Shown here in pieces: positions 7,371 through 15,798 of a stretch of DNA of 64,000 bases. Under the pieces are notes generated by a model. It saw only the letters and a list, made by a program, of their open reading frames with translations, ran no database searches and had not been told where the DNA came from. How positions within the stretch are numbered: the first letter of the stretch is position 1; every line of letters starts with the position of its first letter. Location: NCBI RefSeq assembly GCF_010093025.1, contig NZ_CP048114.1, positions 186,001 through 250,000 on the forward strand, read 5' to 3'. A program made the position numbers and the translations under genes. This DNA is from Edaphobacter sp. 12200R-103 (GTDB lineage: Bacteria > Acidobacteriota > Terriglobia > Terriglobales > Acidobacteriaceae).

Positions 7371-8546
7371 ATGCTTCGATTTTCCACAGCAGGTGAGAGC
7401 CACGGCGAGAGTCTCGTCGCCCTGGTGAGCGGTCTTCCAGCCGGGGTGCCGGTCGATCAGGAGTTCATCAGCCACGAGTTGTGGCGCCGCCAGCGGGGGT
7501 ATGGCCGCGGCGGGCGCATGCGCATCGAGCGGGACAGCGCGCATATTCTCTCCGGGGTCCGTCATGGAAAGACCATCGGCTCGCCGGTTGCGATGACCAT
7601 CGCCAACAATGACTGGAAGAACTGGACCGAGATCCTTCCCATCGAGGAAGGTGATCCGTCGAAGCACAAGGCCGTAGCTTCACCGCGTCCCGGGCATGCC
7701 GACCTGGCTGGAGCTTTAAAGTACAACTTCCATGATGCTCGCTATGTCCTTGAAAGGGCTAGCGCTCGCGAATCCAGTGCCCGAGTGGCTTCAGGTGCCC
7801 TCGCAAAGCTGCTTCTGCGCGAGCTTGACGTTCATGTGCTCTCCCATGTGATCCGGGTGGGTAAGGCGGAGCTGTCACGACCGGCACAGTGGGATGAGAT
7901 TGTCGCTCTGTCGCAGAAGGAAGAGATCCTGCTGAACTGTGTCGATCCTGGGGACGAGGCGCGCATGAAGGCGGAGGTCGATGCCGTTCTTCGCACCGGC
8001 GACACGGTAGGCGGTGTCTTTGAGGTCGTCGTTCACGGTCTGCCTCCGGGAGTTGGAACCCACGTCAACTGGGACGAGCGGCTGGACGGTCTGCTGGCGC
8101 AGGCTGTGATGAGCCTGCAGGCGGTCAAGGCGGTGGAGATTGGCCGAGGGGTTACGGCGGCCGAGTCGCTTGGCTCGACCGTGCATGATGCTATCGGCTA
8201 TGAGGGAAGCGACGAGAGGTTTACGAAGTTTTCCCGCGAGCACAACAATGCCGGTGGGATCGAGGGCGGCATCTCAAACGGTGAGGATGTCGTGGTGCGC
8301 GGCTATCTGAAGCCGATCTCGACCCTGCGCCGACCGCTGGGGAGCGTGAGCTTCGAGACACGTGAGCCGGTGAAGGCTGCGTACGAGCGGTCGGACGTCT
8401 GTGTGGTGCCCGCGGCTGGTGTGGCCTCAGAGGCCATGGTGGCCCTGACCGTAGCGCGGCTGGTGCTGGAAAAGTTCGGAGGCGACTCCCTGGGAGAGTT
8501 GCGGAGGAACTACAAAGGCTATCTTGAACAGATAAGAGCGTACTGA
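7371..8546 (+). CDS. aroC: Chorismate synthase
   Basis: AroC converts 5-enolpyruvylshikimate-3-phosphate to chorismate, the last shikimate-pathway step, using reduced FMN without net redox change. All three family signatures are present: RFSTAGESHGE at the N-terminus, ERASARESSARVASGALAK near residue 130, and GGIEGGISNGEDVVVR around residue 290. At 391 residues it is normal for the long bacterial form. The ATG at 7371 starts exactly at the conserved N-terminus, with AAGGG about 11 nt upstream inside the last tandem repeat units. It is followed after 1 nt by def and then fmt, so the three are probably co-transcribed. An overlapping upstream Tyr-rich ORF (see findings) could affect its translation. 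Confidence 0.98.
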   Translation: MLRFSTAGESHGESLVALVSGLPAGVPVDQEFISHELWRRQRGYGRGGRMRIERDSAHILSGVRHGKTIGSPVAMTIANNDWKNWTEILPIEEGDPSKHKAVASPRPGHADLAGALKYNFHDARYVLERASARESSARVASGALAKLLLRELDVHVLSHVIRVGKAELSRPAQWDEIVALSQKEEILLNCVDPGDEARMKAEVDAVLRTGDTVGGVFEVVVHGLPPGVGTHVNWDERLDGLLAQAVMSLQAVKAVEIGRGVTAAESLGSTVHDAIGYEGSDERFTKFSREHNNAGGIEGGISNGEDVVVRGYLKPISTLRRPLGSVSFETREPVKAAYERSDVCVVPAAGVASEAMVALTVARLVLEKFGGDSLGELRRNYKGYLEQIRAY

Positions 8547-8547
8547 C

Positions 8548-9072
8548 GTGGCAAAAAAGATCAAAGTCCATGAGATCGTGAAGTATCCCGATCCTGTCCT
8601 GGCGAAGCGGGGCGAGGACGTGACGGAGTTTGGGGAAGACCTGAAGACGCTGGTGGAGGAGATGTTCGAGTCGATGTATGCGGCTCATGGCATTGGCCTG
8701 GCTGCGCCGCAGATTGGCCTGTCGAAGCGGCTTACGGTGATCGACGTCAGCTTCAAGAAAGTTCCCGCCGATAAGCTGGTCCTCATCAACCCCGAGATCG
8801 TCGAGCGGGAGGGCAAGCAGTTTGAGGAAGAGGGCTGCCTGTCTCTGCCGGAGATCCGGGAGAAGGTGAACCGCGCTGCGAAGGTGAGGGTTCGCGCCCA
8901 GAACGTCGAAGGTGAGTGGTTCGAGGTGGAGGGCGAGGAACTGCTGGCACGTGCCCTGCAGCACGAGATCGATCACCTGGACGGCGTTCTGTTTATCGAT
9001 CGGCTGAGCCGTCTGAAGCGTGATCTTGTACATCGCAGGATCAAGAAGATGCAGAAGAACGGCGAGTGGTAG
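8548..9072 (+). CDS. def: Peptide deformylase
   Basis: Def removes the formyl group from the initiator methionine of nascent proteins. Its three metal/active-site motifs are all visible: GIGLAAPQIG (motif 1), EEGCLSLPE (motif 2, Cys ligand) and QHEIDHLDG (HExxH, two His ligands and catalytic Glu). The length of 174 residues is typical. The start is GTG 8548, overlapping nothing and lying 1 nt after the aroC stop, which suggests translational coupling. It is paired with fmt downstream, the usual formylation/deformylation couple. Confidence 0.97.
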   Translation: MAKKIKVHEIVKYPDPVLAKRGEDVTEFGEDLKTLVEEMFESMYAAHGIGLAAPQIGLSKRLTVIDVSFKKVPADKLVLINPEIVEREGKQFEEEGCLSLPEIREKVNRAAKVRVRAQNVEGEWFEVEGEELLARALQHEIDHLDGVLFIDRLSRLKRDLVHRRIKKMQKNGEW

Positions 9073-9116
9073 GCGCGCCTGCGTCACAGCGCGGAAGCAG
9101 ATAGCATAGAGGCGAG

Positions 9117-10049
9117 ATGAGACTCGTTTTCTGCGGAACTCCGCAATTCGCTGTTCCCGTTCTGGAGGCTGTGATCGCTGCCGGCCATGAGGTTGCGCTG
9201 GTCCTTACCCAGCCGGACAGGCCTGTGGGCCGCGACCAGAAGTTGCAGGCTCCGCCGGTCAAGCAGGTTGCGCTGGCGCATTCCATTCCGGTCCTGCAGC
9301 CGGAGAAGATCAAGAACAATCCTGAACTGCGCGCCAAGCTAGAGGAGATCGCGCCGGACGCCATTCTTGTGGTCGCCTATGGGCGCCTCATCCCCGAATG
9401 GATGCTGAACCTGCCCCGGCACGGGAATATCAACCTGCACGGGTCGCTTCTGCCGAAGTACAGGGGGGCTGCTCCGATTCAGTGGGCGGTGGCGAACGGC
9501 GAGACGGTGACGGGCGTGACGACGATGCGGCTGGACGCTGGTCTCGATACCGGGCCGATGTTGCTGGCGCAGGCGATTCCCATCGGAGAAGAGGAGACAT
9601 CGGAGGATGTCTACGAGAATCTTGCCGAAGTTGGGGCTCCGTTGATGGTGGAGACGCTTCGGCGCCTGGAAGCGGGTGAGCTCTTTCCCACCTCGCAGGA
9701 TGAGAGACTGGCGACCCATGCGCCCATTCTCAGCCGGGAGGACGGGCGGATCGACTTCGACCGAACAGCAAAACAGATTCGTGACCGCTGGCGTGGATTT
9801 CAGCCCTGGCCGGGTGCGTTTACCGTGTTTCGAGAGAAGAAGCTGATCGTCCATCGGCTGCACTGCGCCGACCACCCGGACAAGATTGCACCCGGCGTCA
9901 TTCATCTGCATGAAGGAAAGGTGCTGGTGGGATGCGGAAGCGGGACAATCGTGCTCGACGAGGTGCAGGTGGAGGGCAAGAAGCGTATGCCTGCAGAAGA
10001 GTTTGCGCGAGGGTACCAGATCAACTCCGGCGAGCGTCTCGGCGTTTGA
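9117..10049 (+). CDS. fmt: Methionyl-tRNA formyltransferase
   Basis: Fmt transfers a formyl group from 10-formyl-tetrahydrofolate to Met-tRNA(fMet) for translation initiation. The N-terminal formyltransferase fold shows MRLVFCGTPQFAVPVLEA, the catalytic NLHGSLLPKYRGAAPIQWA with its Asn/His pair, and downstream LDAGLDTGPML. The C-terminal domain (residues ~210-305) recognises tRNA. The length of 310 is standard. GAGGCGAG immediately precedes the ATG. It is the last gene of the aroC-def-fmt unit and converges on a small minus-strand gene 2 nt beyond its stop. Confidence 0.97.
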   Translation: MRLVFCGTPQFAVPVLEAVIAAGHEVALVLTQPDRPVGRDQKLQAPPVKQVALAHSIPVLQPEKIKNNPELRAKLEEIAPDAILVVAYGRLIPEWMLNLPRHGNINLHGSLLPKYRGAAPIQWAVANGETVTGVTTMRLDAGLDTGPMLLAQAIPIGEEETSEDVYENLAEVGAPLMVETLRRLEAGELFPTSQDERLATHAPILSREDGRIDFDRTAKQIRDRWRGFQPWPGAFTVFREKKLIVHRLHCADHPDKIAPGVIHLHEGKVLVGCGSGTIVLDEVQVEGKKRMPAEEFARGYQINSGERLGV

Positions 10050-10051
10050 TC

Positions 10052-10219
10052 TTAGATACGGTGCAGCAGCAGGAAGAACATACCAACGGCAGCCAGAATG
10101 GAAGCTACGAGGGTTGCGGTAATGTAGAGAGCTGCCATCCGCTCCTGACCGGGGCGGGGACGGGTGATGCCTACGCCCCAGATAAAGCTTTCGCTGATGA
10201 GATCGGTAAGTCTTCGCAT
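10052..10219 (-). CDS. Small single-pass membrane protein (55 aa), unknown function
   Basis: A 55-codon ORF starts at ATG 10219, preceded by GGAGAG at correct spacing. The product begins MRRLTDLISESFIWGVGITR, then a short basic stretch (RPRPGQER), then one long hydrophobic helix over residues ~30-52 ending in HRI. The positive residues before the helix suggest an N-in orientation. It is convergent with fmt (stops 2 nt apart), so it has its own promoter. I recognise no family. Support comes from the RBS, the clean hydrophobic profile and the absence of any competing gene in this spacer. Confidence 0.6.
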   Translation of the reverse strand: MRRLTDLISESFIWGVGITRPRPGQERMAALYITATLVASILAAVGMFFLLLHRI

Positions 10220-10328
10220 CGTTCTCTCCAGTTATTAAAGATGGACTGAATCTCTGTGGCGGATATGCAAATCTTGCGGTGAAACCGGCAATTGCTTCTT
10301 TGGGGTCTGCGGGGCATCTTTTAACCAG

Positions 10329-11219
10329 GTGAAGGATTCGGAACAAAGCCGGATTTCAGTGGTTCGGGGCAATGAGGTTGTGCCGTTGCTGCCGTGTGCC
10401 GCTCATCACGTCGGGGAGCAGCCCTGGCGCGGCGTTCTGCTGGAGCGCCATGAGATTCCTTCCATGGAGCTTCCGGAGCACGAGCACCGGGAGCTGTGTC
10501 TGCACCTGCAGGTGCGTGGCGATGACCAGATGCAGTGGTGGTCGGAGGGGCGCCACGGGGTGGAGAGGACGTTTCCCGGTTCGATCATGGTGGTTCCTCC
10601 GGGTACCCGCGACAGGACCTTGTGGAAGGGTGCTTCAGAACGCCTGATCGTCTCGCTGAAGCCGGGGCTTCTGGAGGAAGTTGCGTCGAGCGCGGATGCG
10701 AGGATGCCGGAGTTCAAGACTGGCTGGTCGGTGAACGATGCCGGGCTGCAGAGGATTCTGGCGGAGATGGGCCGTGAAGCATCCGAGGGCTGGCCGCTGG
10801 GCCGGCTCTACGCCGATCTGACTGCGGCGAACCTGGCCAGTGCGCTGTTACGCAGGCATGCGTTCGATCCGGTGAACCTTGGACCCGCTCGTGGAGGACT
10901 GCCGGTTCCGCAGCTGCGCCGGGTGATGGAGTTCATGACCGCGAATATGGATCGCGACCTTCATCTGGATGAGATTGCGCGCGAGGCTGGGTTGAGTTCC
11001 TTTCACTTTGCGCGTGAGTTTCGTTCGGTGACGGGGCAGACACCATACCAGTATCTGCTGGATCAGCGGATCGACCGGGCCAAATGGCTCCTGAAGGACC
11101 ATGCCTGGGCGGTCCAGGAGGTGGCTGGGATGACGGGTTTCCAGTCGCCGGTGAACTTTGTTCGGGCGTTTCGTCGGCGTGTTGGGGTGACGCCTGGGGC
11201 GTGGCGGAAACAGGGTTAA
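10329..11219 (+). CDS. AraC-family transcriptional regulator
   Basis: The C-terminal ~100 residues form the double helix-turn-helix of AraC/XylS regulators: DLHLDEIAREAGLSSFHFAR, then REFRSVTGQTPYQYLLDQRI and VAGMTGFQSPVNFVRAFRR. The N-terminal ~170 residues look like a cupin-type effector domain (ELPEHEHRELCLHLQVRG, PGSIMVVPPGTRD). The start is GTG 10329; no better ATG exists in frame before the cupin begins. The gene is flanked by a small membrane-protein gene and a repeat, with no adjacent metabolic gene to suggest its ligand. The family call is firm; the target genes are unknown. Confidence 0.9.
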   Translation: MKDSEQSRISVVRGNEVVPLLPCAAHHVGEQPWRGVLLERHEIPSMELPEHEHRELCLHLQVRGDDQMQWWSEGRHGVERTFPGSIMVVPPGTRDRTLWKGASERLIVSLKPGLLEEVASSADARMPEFKTGWSVNDAGLQRILAEMGREASEGWPLGRLYADLTAANLASALLRRHAFDPVNLGPARGGLPVPQLRRVMEFMTANMDRDLHLDEIAREAGLSSFHFAREFRSVTGQTPYQYLLDQRIDRAKWLLKDHAWAVQEVAGMTGFQSPVNFVRAFRRRVGVTPGAWRKQG

Positions 11220-11258
11220 GTGCGACGGCCGCGTGCTTGTTGTGTTGAGTGCAATCGG

Positions 11259-11330
11259 AACCGCAGATCCTTCGACTGCGCCTCTCGCGGTGAAGCCTGC
11301 GAGAGGCTTCGCTCAGGATGACACTTTTTA
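11259..11330. repeat. REP-like palindromic element, unit C
   Basis: The outer ends AACCGCAGATCCTTCGACT and GCTCAGGATGACACTTTTT match units A and B at 6.9-7.0 kb. The centre is a different perfect hairpin, CCTCTCGC (11281-11288) with GCGAGAGG (11299-11306). It lies between the AraC gene and rsmB. Confidence 0.8.
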
Positions 11331-11416
11331 GGAAAAGGATGGCGGGGAGCGGATGATGTCTTCAGGAACGGGTGTGGGGTGGACCGTGAGAAGAGGTTTC
11401 TTGAACGAAGGTATTC

Positions 11417-12700
11417 TTGAGTAAGAGAAGTCTTCCATTGTCCAGGCATTCCAATTCTTCCAAACCGGTCTCTTCCTCCCGCGCGGCAGCCTTTGAGATA
11501 TTAATGCTGGTTGCTTCCGGAAGGGGGAACAGCGACGACCTTCTGCACTCTTCGCATACGGCGGGACTCTCTGCGGAGGACCGCAACCTTGCGACGGCGC
11601 TGGTTCTAGGCACGCTGCGCTGGCAGATTGCGCTGGATGGCCGCATTCAGACGATGCTGCAGAGGCCAGATCAGCGTTTGGCAGAGCCGGTCGCCATCGC
11701 TTTGCGGCTAGGGGCGTTTCAACTGCTTCATTTGGATCGGATTCCTCCGCATGCGGCTATCAACGAGAGCGTGGAGCTGGTGCGCGCCTCGGGAAATCCG
11801 CATGCTACGGGGATGGCCAATGCGATTCTGCGCAAGGTGATGACCCAGAAGCCGGGAAGGCCGATCCATGAGAGCACCTCGGCGCTTGCCACCCGGCTGT
11901 CGCATCCCGGGTGGATGGTGGAGCGCTGGGCGTCAAACTATGGCCGCTCGGTGGCAATAAAAATATGTGAGGCAGGGCAGAGGGAGCTTGGTGCGCCGGA
12001 GTTGTTTGCAGATTCGGCAGAGCAGGACCTGCCCCGAATGGACGATGGCTCACGGCTGGTTGCGGAGTTGGCTGCCGTAGCAGCGCCGGGGGCTGCTCGT
12101 GTGTGGGATACATGCGCCGCGCCCGGAGGGAAGTCGCTGATTCTGGCGAAGCGGCTGCCGGGAGCGAAGGTTTTGGCTACCGATGTGAGTCCCCGACGTT
12201 TGACGGCCATGCGGTCGCGGATTGCGGAATATTCCTATGCTGCTGCGATGGAGATCGAGGTAGTAGATGCGACGCTGCCGCCTGCATCGCTGGGGACCTT
12301 CGACCTGATTCTGGCGGACGTGCCGTGCAGCGGGACCGGAACGCTGGCGCGGAATCCGGAGATACGGCTTCGCCTGATGCCTGCAGATTTGTCGCGTCAT
12401 GCGAGCCGGCAGAGAAAGATTCTTAGCGCGGCTCTGAAGGCGCTTGAGCCGGGAGGACGGCTGCTGTACTCCACGTGTTCGCTTGAGCCGGAGGAGTGTG
12501 AGCGGGTGGTAGAAGCGGTGCTGGCAGAGAAGGAGTTTGCGGGAGTTGTCCGGGCGGTTTCTGTTGAGCCGCTGCTGCGCAAGCAGGAACTTCTAAACGG
12601 GAAACTTGAGGGTGCTGTGCGAGGAGAGTATCTGCGCACGCTGCCTGGAGTTCATCCTGGAGACGGGTTCTTCGCGGCGCTGATGGAGCGGGTGGGCTGA
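11417..12700 (+). CDS. rsmB: 16S rRNA m5C967 methyltransferase, RsmB/Sun family
   Basis: RsmB methylates a cytosine of 16S rRNA using S-adenosylmethionine. Residues ~15-145 form the NusB-like RNA-binding domain (SRAAAFEILMLVASGRG, LRLGAFQLLHLDRIPPHAAI). The methyltransferase domain follows: WDTCAAPGGKSLILAKRL (SAM binding), LADVPCSGTGTLARNPEI with the catalytic Cys motif PCSG, and LLYSTCSLEPEECERVV with the second Cys. A TTG start at 11417 is chosen because the NusB domain begins within the first 15 residues and GAAGG lies upstream; the next ATG (11504) would cut the domain. Its place after def-fmt, separated by the AraC gene, is a loosened version of the common def-fmt-rsmB arrangement. Confidence 0.93.
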   Translation: MSKRSLPLSRHSNSSKPVSSSRAAAFEILMLVASGRGNSDDLLHSSHTAGLSAEDRNLATALVLGTLRWQIALDGRIQTMLQRPDQRLAEPVAIALRLGAFQLLHLDRIPPHAAINESVELVRASGNPHATGMANAILRKVMTQKPGRPIHESTSALATRLSHPGWMVERWASNYGRSVAIKICEAGQRELGAPELFADSAEQDLPRMDDGSRLVAELAAVAAPGAARVWDTCAAPGGKSLILAKRLPGAKVLATDVSPRRLTAMRSRIAEYSYAAAMEIEVVDATLPPASLGTFDLILADVPCSGTGTLARNPEIRLRLMPADLSRHASRQRKILSAALKALEPGGRLLYSTCSLEPEECERVVEAVLAEKEFAGVVRAVSVEPLLRKQELLNGKLEGAVRGEYLRTLPGVHPGDGFFAALMERVG

Positions 12701-12715
12701 TCGGGCCCGCGTTTG

Positions 12716-13531
12716 CTAATGGACAAGTGAGAGACGCACGGTGTCTCCCCGAGCCACGCGATGCCCGGCGAGAGGGCTCTGTGCGACGACGATGCCGGGG
12801 GTGAGTCCGGTGGGCGCCGGGGGATTTGGCTGCGGCACAGGCTGTGGCGCGGGAGTCGTGGGGAGTGGAGCGTTCGGTGTGACATCCTCGGCGCTGACGA
12901 TGCGAAGGCCGGAGGCGGATGCGCGCGCATAGGCGCCGGAGAGCGTGAATCCAACGAGCGATGGCATGACGTAGCCTTGGGCAGACTCATCGGGACCATC
13001 GTTGAGCAGGATGCTGACCTTGGGACGGTCGACGCCCTTCGCTCCGGCGGCCGGAGTCTGTGCGATGACGGTGCTTGCAGTGCCTGCCAGGGAGACGTGT
13101 CCGACCGTGCCGAGCTCAAGTCCCAGCCGTCGCAGATTGATGGAGGCAGCGCGCTCACCCTCTCCGATCACGTCGGGGATCGTGACGCGCTGGATGCCCA
13201 GGCTTTCGGTGACGCGGACCGGCCACTGTCGGCGTACGGTCGCGCCGGCGACGGGGTATTGCGCGAGCACTTTACCTGCGGGGACGTTGGGGGAGTAGAA
13301 GCGGTTTTCAAGCTGAAGGCGCAGCCCGAGCGCACTGGCCCTGCGGCTGGCCTCGGAAATCGTCATGTTGGCCAGCTGAGGGACTTTGACCTCGTGTCCA
13401 TGGATGGCGAGCCTCATCGAGAGAAACGCAGACACGAGAGCTACGGCGATCATCGCCATTGCGCCGAGAACGATATTGAAGAAGCGTCGAACGGGGGCCC
13501 AGCCCACGAAGCGCACACGCACAGTATTCAT
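12716..13531 (-). CDS. Membrane-anchored PASTA-domain protein
   Basis: A transmembrane anchor at residues ~18-42 (FNIVLGAMAMIAVALVSAFL) is followed by three PASTA repeats: ~48-112 (VKVPQLANMTISEASRRA), ~115-180 (VTIPDVIGEGERAASINL) and ~190-270 (VMPSLVGFTLSGAYARA). A proline-rich insert lies inside the third. PASTA domains bind peptidoglycan fragments or beta-lactams and usually sit on penicillin-binding proteins or PrkC-type kinases. Here there is no kinase or transpeptidase domain, so it is a stand-alone external sensor or anchor. Its start overlaps the CDF gene stop by ATGA, so the two are co-transcribed. It converges on rsmB, a neighbourhood common in acidobacteria. Confidence 0.85.
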   Translation of the reverse strand: MNTVRVRFVGWAPVRRFFNIVLGAMAMIAVALVSAFLSMRLAIHGHEVKVPQLANMTISEASRRASALGLRLQLENRFYSPNVPAGKVLAQYPVAGATVRRQWPVRVTESLGIQRVTIPDVIGEGERAASINLRRLGLELGTVGHVSLAGTASTVIAQTPAAGAKGVDRPKVSILLNDGPDESAQGYVMPSLVGFTLSGAYARASASGLRIVSAEDVTPNAPLPTTPAPQPVPQPNPPAPTGLTPGIVVAQSPLAGHRVARGDTVRLSLVH

Positions 13532-14991
13532 CGTCGGTTATCCGTTGCCGGTTCGGGATGGATCAGAAGGCGGTCCACCCCGGGTACCTCCAGTTTAAAG
13601 GCGCCTTCGAGCGAAGTGATGACAGAGTGCACTTTGGACATGGGGAGATCGTCGGGCATCGTGCAGTGGCAGTTGACCTGCACGTGCGCTCCCATGCGGA
13701 TGACCATGACATCGTGGATGTCGAGGATCTCGGGAAATGCAGTGGCGACGTTGCGCAGACGGCGTTCGAGATCGCGGTCAGGCTCCTGCGACTGGGGGTG
13801 TTCGATGGTCGCCGGTTCGCTTTCGATGTGCGTCAGGATGGAGGCCACTTCGGGGATCTCGCGCTGGATCTCCGCTTCGAGACGGGTGGCGAGGTCGTGG
13901 GCCTGCTGGAGGGACATGGTCTCGTTGACCTCCAGATGCTGTTCCACCTGCAGCTGCTGGCCGTACCTCTGGACGGTGACGTCGTGGATCGTGAGATTCA
14001 TACGGGCGGCTACTGCGCGGATGCGGTCGTGCACGCTCTCGGTTCCGGTCGCCATGGGAACGGTATGGATGACGACATCGGCGCCAGGTAGTTTGCGTTC
14101 TACGGCTGCGGTGGCTTCGCGGGTGACCTGCTCGGTGCGCTGGAAGGTCAGATTGCGAGGGAGGCCCAGGGTCAGGTCGACGAAGTATTCGGCACCGGAG
14201 CGTCGCGTTCTAAGACGGGTGACATCGACGACTCCCGGTATAGCGCCAAGCTCTCGATTAAGATCGCGAATGGCTGTCCGGATCTCTTTGGGAGTGGCAT
14301 CGAGCAGGGCATCGACCGTTTTGCGTCCGAGCTTCCAGGTAACACGAAGGATGATAGCCGAGACGACGAGAGCGGCGATGGGGTCGGCCAACTGTAGTGC
14401 GGAGATTCCGAGCCGGCTTCCTACCAAGGAGGCTGTGAGGCCGATCAGGACGGCCAGAGATGACCAGATGTCCGTGCCGAAGTGGATGGCGTCGGCTTCG
14501 AGGGCCTGGCTGGAGGACTGCTGGGCGACATGATGCAAGTGACGCGAACGGGAGAAGTCGACCGCGATGGAGAGCAGAAGCACCAGGAAGGGCCAGACGG
14601 ATGGCCGCAGCGAGATGTGTTCGCGTGAGGTGATGCGGCTGATGGCCTCGGTGACGATCCAGACGCAGGAGCCAAGCATGATGACGACTTCCGTGAAGGC
14701 CGAGAGGTTCTCGATCTTGCCATGGCCGTAGTGGTGCGTCTCATCGGCGGGAAGATCAGAGACGCGGACCGAGAGCAGCGTGATACCAGCGGCCACCATG
14801 TCCACGGTCGAATGAGCGGCCTCGGAGAGCATGCCCAGCGAGCCCGTCATCACCCCGGTCATGAACTTGAGTAAGGTGATCCCGATTGCGGCCAGCAGCG
14901 AAGACAGGGCCGCGGAGCGCTTTTCCCGGGTGTCGATCCGGGGCTCGATCCGGGCCTGCTGGGATGGGATGATCTGGCTCACTGGACTCAA
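13528..14991 (-). CDS. Cation diffusion facilitator (CDF) transporter with three C-terminal dimerisation-type domains
   Basis: CDF proteins export Zn2+, Fe2+, Mn2+ or related ions by proton antiport. Six TM helices lie between residues ~25 and 235, with the signatures GSLGMLSEAAHSTVDMVA, DETHHYGHGKIENLSAF and DAIHFGTDIWSSLAVL that carry the Asp/His metal ligands. The rest of the 487 residues holds one normal cytosolic dimerisation domain (~240-312) and two further ferredoxin-like copies (~315-395 and ~402-482). Typical CDFs are ~300 residues with one copy. The annotated start is TTG 14991; GTG three codons later is equally possible. It overlaps the PASTA gene by 4 nt. Metal specificity cannot be read from the sequence. 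Confidence 0.9.
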   Translation of the reverse strand: MSPVSQIIPSQQARIEPRIDTREKRSAALSSLLAAIGITLLKFMTGVMTGSLGMLSEAAHSTVDMVAAGITLLSVRVSDLPADETHHYGHGKIENLSAFTEVVIMLGSCVWIVTEAISRITSREHISLRPSVWPFLVLLLSIAVDFSRSRHLHHVAQQSSSQALEADAIHFGTDIWSSLAVLIGLTASLVGSRLGISALQLADPIAALVVSAIILRVTWKLGRKTVDALLDATPKEIRTAIRDLNRELGAIPGVVDVTRLRTRRSGAEYFVDLTLGLPRNLTFQRTEQVTREATAAVERKLPGADVVIHTVPMATGTESVHDRIRAVAARMNLTIHDVTVQRYGQQLQVEQHLEVNETMSLQQAHDLATRLEAEIQREIPEVASILTHIESEPATIEHPQSQEPDRDLERRLRNVATAFPEILDIHDVMVIRMGAHVQVNCHCTMPDDLPMSKVHSVITSLEGAFKLEVPGVDRLLIHPEPATDNRR

Positions 14992-15018
14992 TGCTACCGT
15001 GCCCGCTTCAGTCGCGCA

Positions 15019-15798
15019 TCAGGGCTTGACTGCGCGATACAGGCCCGCCGTGCCGAAGGTGTATCCGGTCCATGTGTCATCACGAAAACCTGCGGCGCGA
15101 ATCATCTCGAGCATTCGTTTCGGGCGAGGAAAGCGTTCCACGGAGGCGGGAAGGTAGCGGTAGGCCTCCGCGTTGGAGATCATGGCTCCGATCCTGGGGA
15201 GAATCCGCTTGAAGTAAAGGTCATAGATGACGCCTACAAGCCCTTCGGGCTGGTTGCAATCCAGAATTCCGATCTCGCCGCCGGAGTGCAGCACTCGATA
15301 GAGCTCGGCCAGGCCTTCTTCGTAGTTGGCAAGGTTGCGGAAGCCGAAGGCGGAGGTGACGAGCGAGAGGGTGTTGTCTTCAATGGGAAGGTGAAGGGCA
15401 TCGGCTTCAATGGCGACGATATTGTGACCGGCGAACTTCTGCCTGCCGCGCTCCAGCATTTCGGGGGAAAAGTCGACCGCAAGAACCGGAGCCTCGCCGG
15501 CGTTGTGCGGCCGGTACTTCATCAGGGCCAGGGTCATGTCGCCGGTGCCGCAGCAAAGATCGAGCACGCGAGCTTCGGGCCGGAGGAGAATGGGGCGAAA
15601 GGTTCGCGCTGTCCTAGCCCACCACCAGCGGTCGAGGCCCACGGAGAGAAGATGATTCAGCAGATCGTACCGGGGCGCGATGGCGTTGAACATCTGCTGG
15701 ACATTGGCAGCCGCAGCCTGTTCGGTCACTGCGCCTGTGGGACGCGCTCCGGTCGAGAGCTCATGCTCTTTCCGAAGGTGTTGGGGGATGGAGGTCAT
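15019..15798 (-). CDS. ubiE: Demethylmenaquinone methyltransferase (UbiE/MenG family)
   Basis: This SAM-dependent C-methyltransferase finishes menaquinone synthesis, or acts in ubiquinone synthesis where present. Family motifs: [20 protein letters not shown] near the N-terminus, [15 protein letters not shown] for SAM binding, [31 protein letters not shown] and [13 protein letters not shown]. The length of 259 residues is typical. Acidobacteria are known to use menaquinones, so MenG activity is the likelier role; this rests on general knowledge. The start overlaps the aroB stop as ATGA, giving an aroB-menG operon that links chorismate supply with quinone synthesis. Confidence 0.93.
   Translation of the reverse strand: MTSIPQHLRKEHELSTGARPTGAVTEQAAAANVQQMFNAIAPRYDLLNHLLSVGLDRWWWARTARTFRPILLRPEARVLDLCCGTGDMTLALMKYRPHNAGEAPVLAVDFSPEMLERGRQKFAGHNIVAIEADALHLPIEDNTLSLVTSAFGFRNLANYEEGLAELYRVLHSGGEIGILDCNQPEGLVGVIYDLYFKRILPRIGAMISNAEAYRYLPASVERFPRPKRMLEMIRAAGFRDDTWTGYTFGTAGLYRAVKP

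Noticed and set aside
12761..14533. A 590-codon plus-strand frame across the PASTA and CDF genes
   Set aside because: It crosses two well-supported minus-strand genes and has no domain resemblance; a codon-bias shadow.
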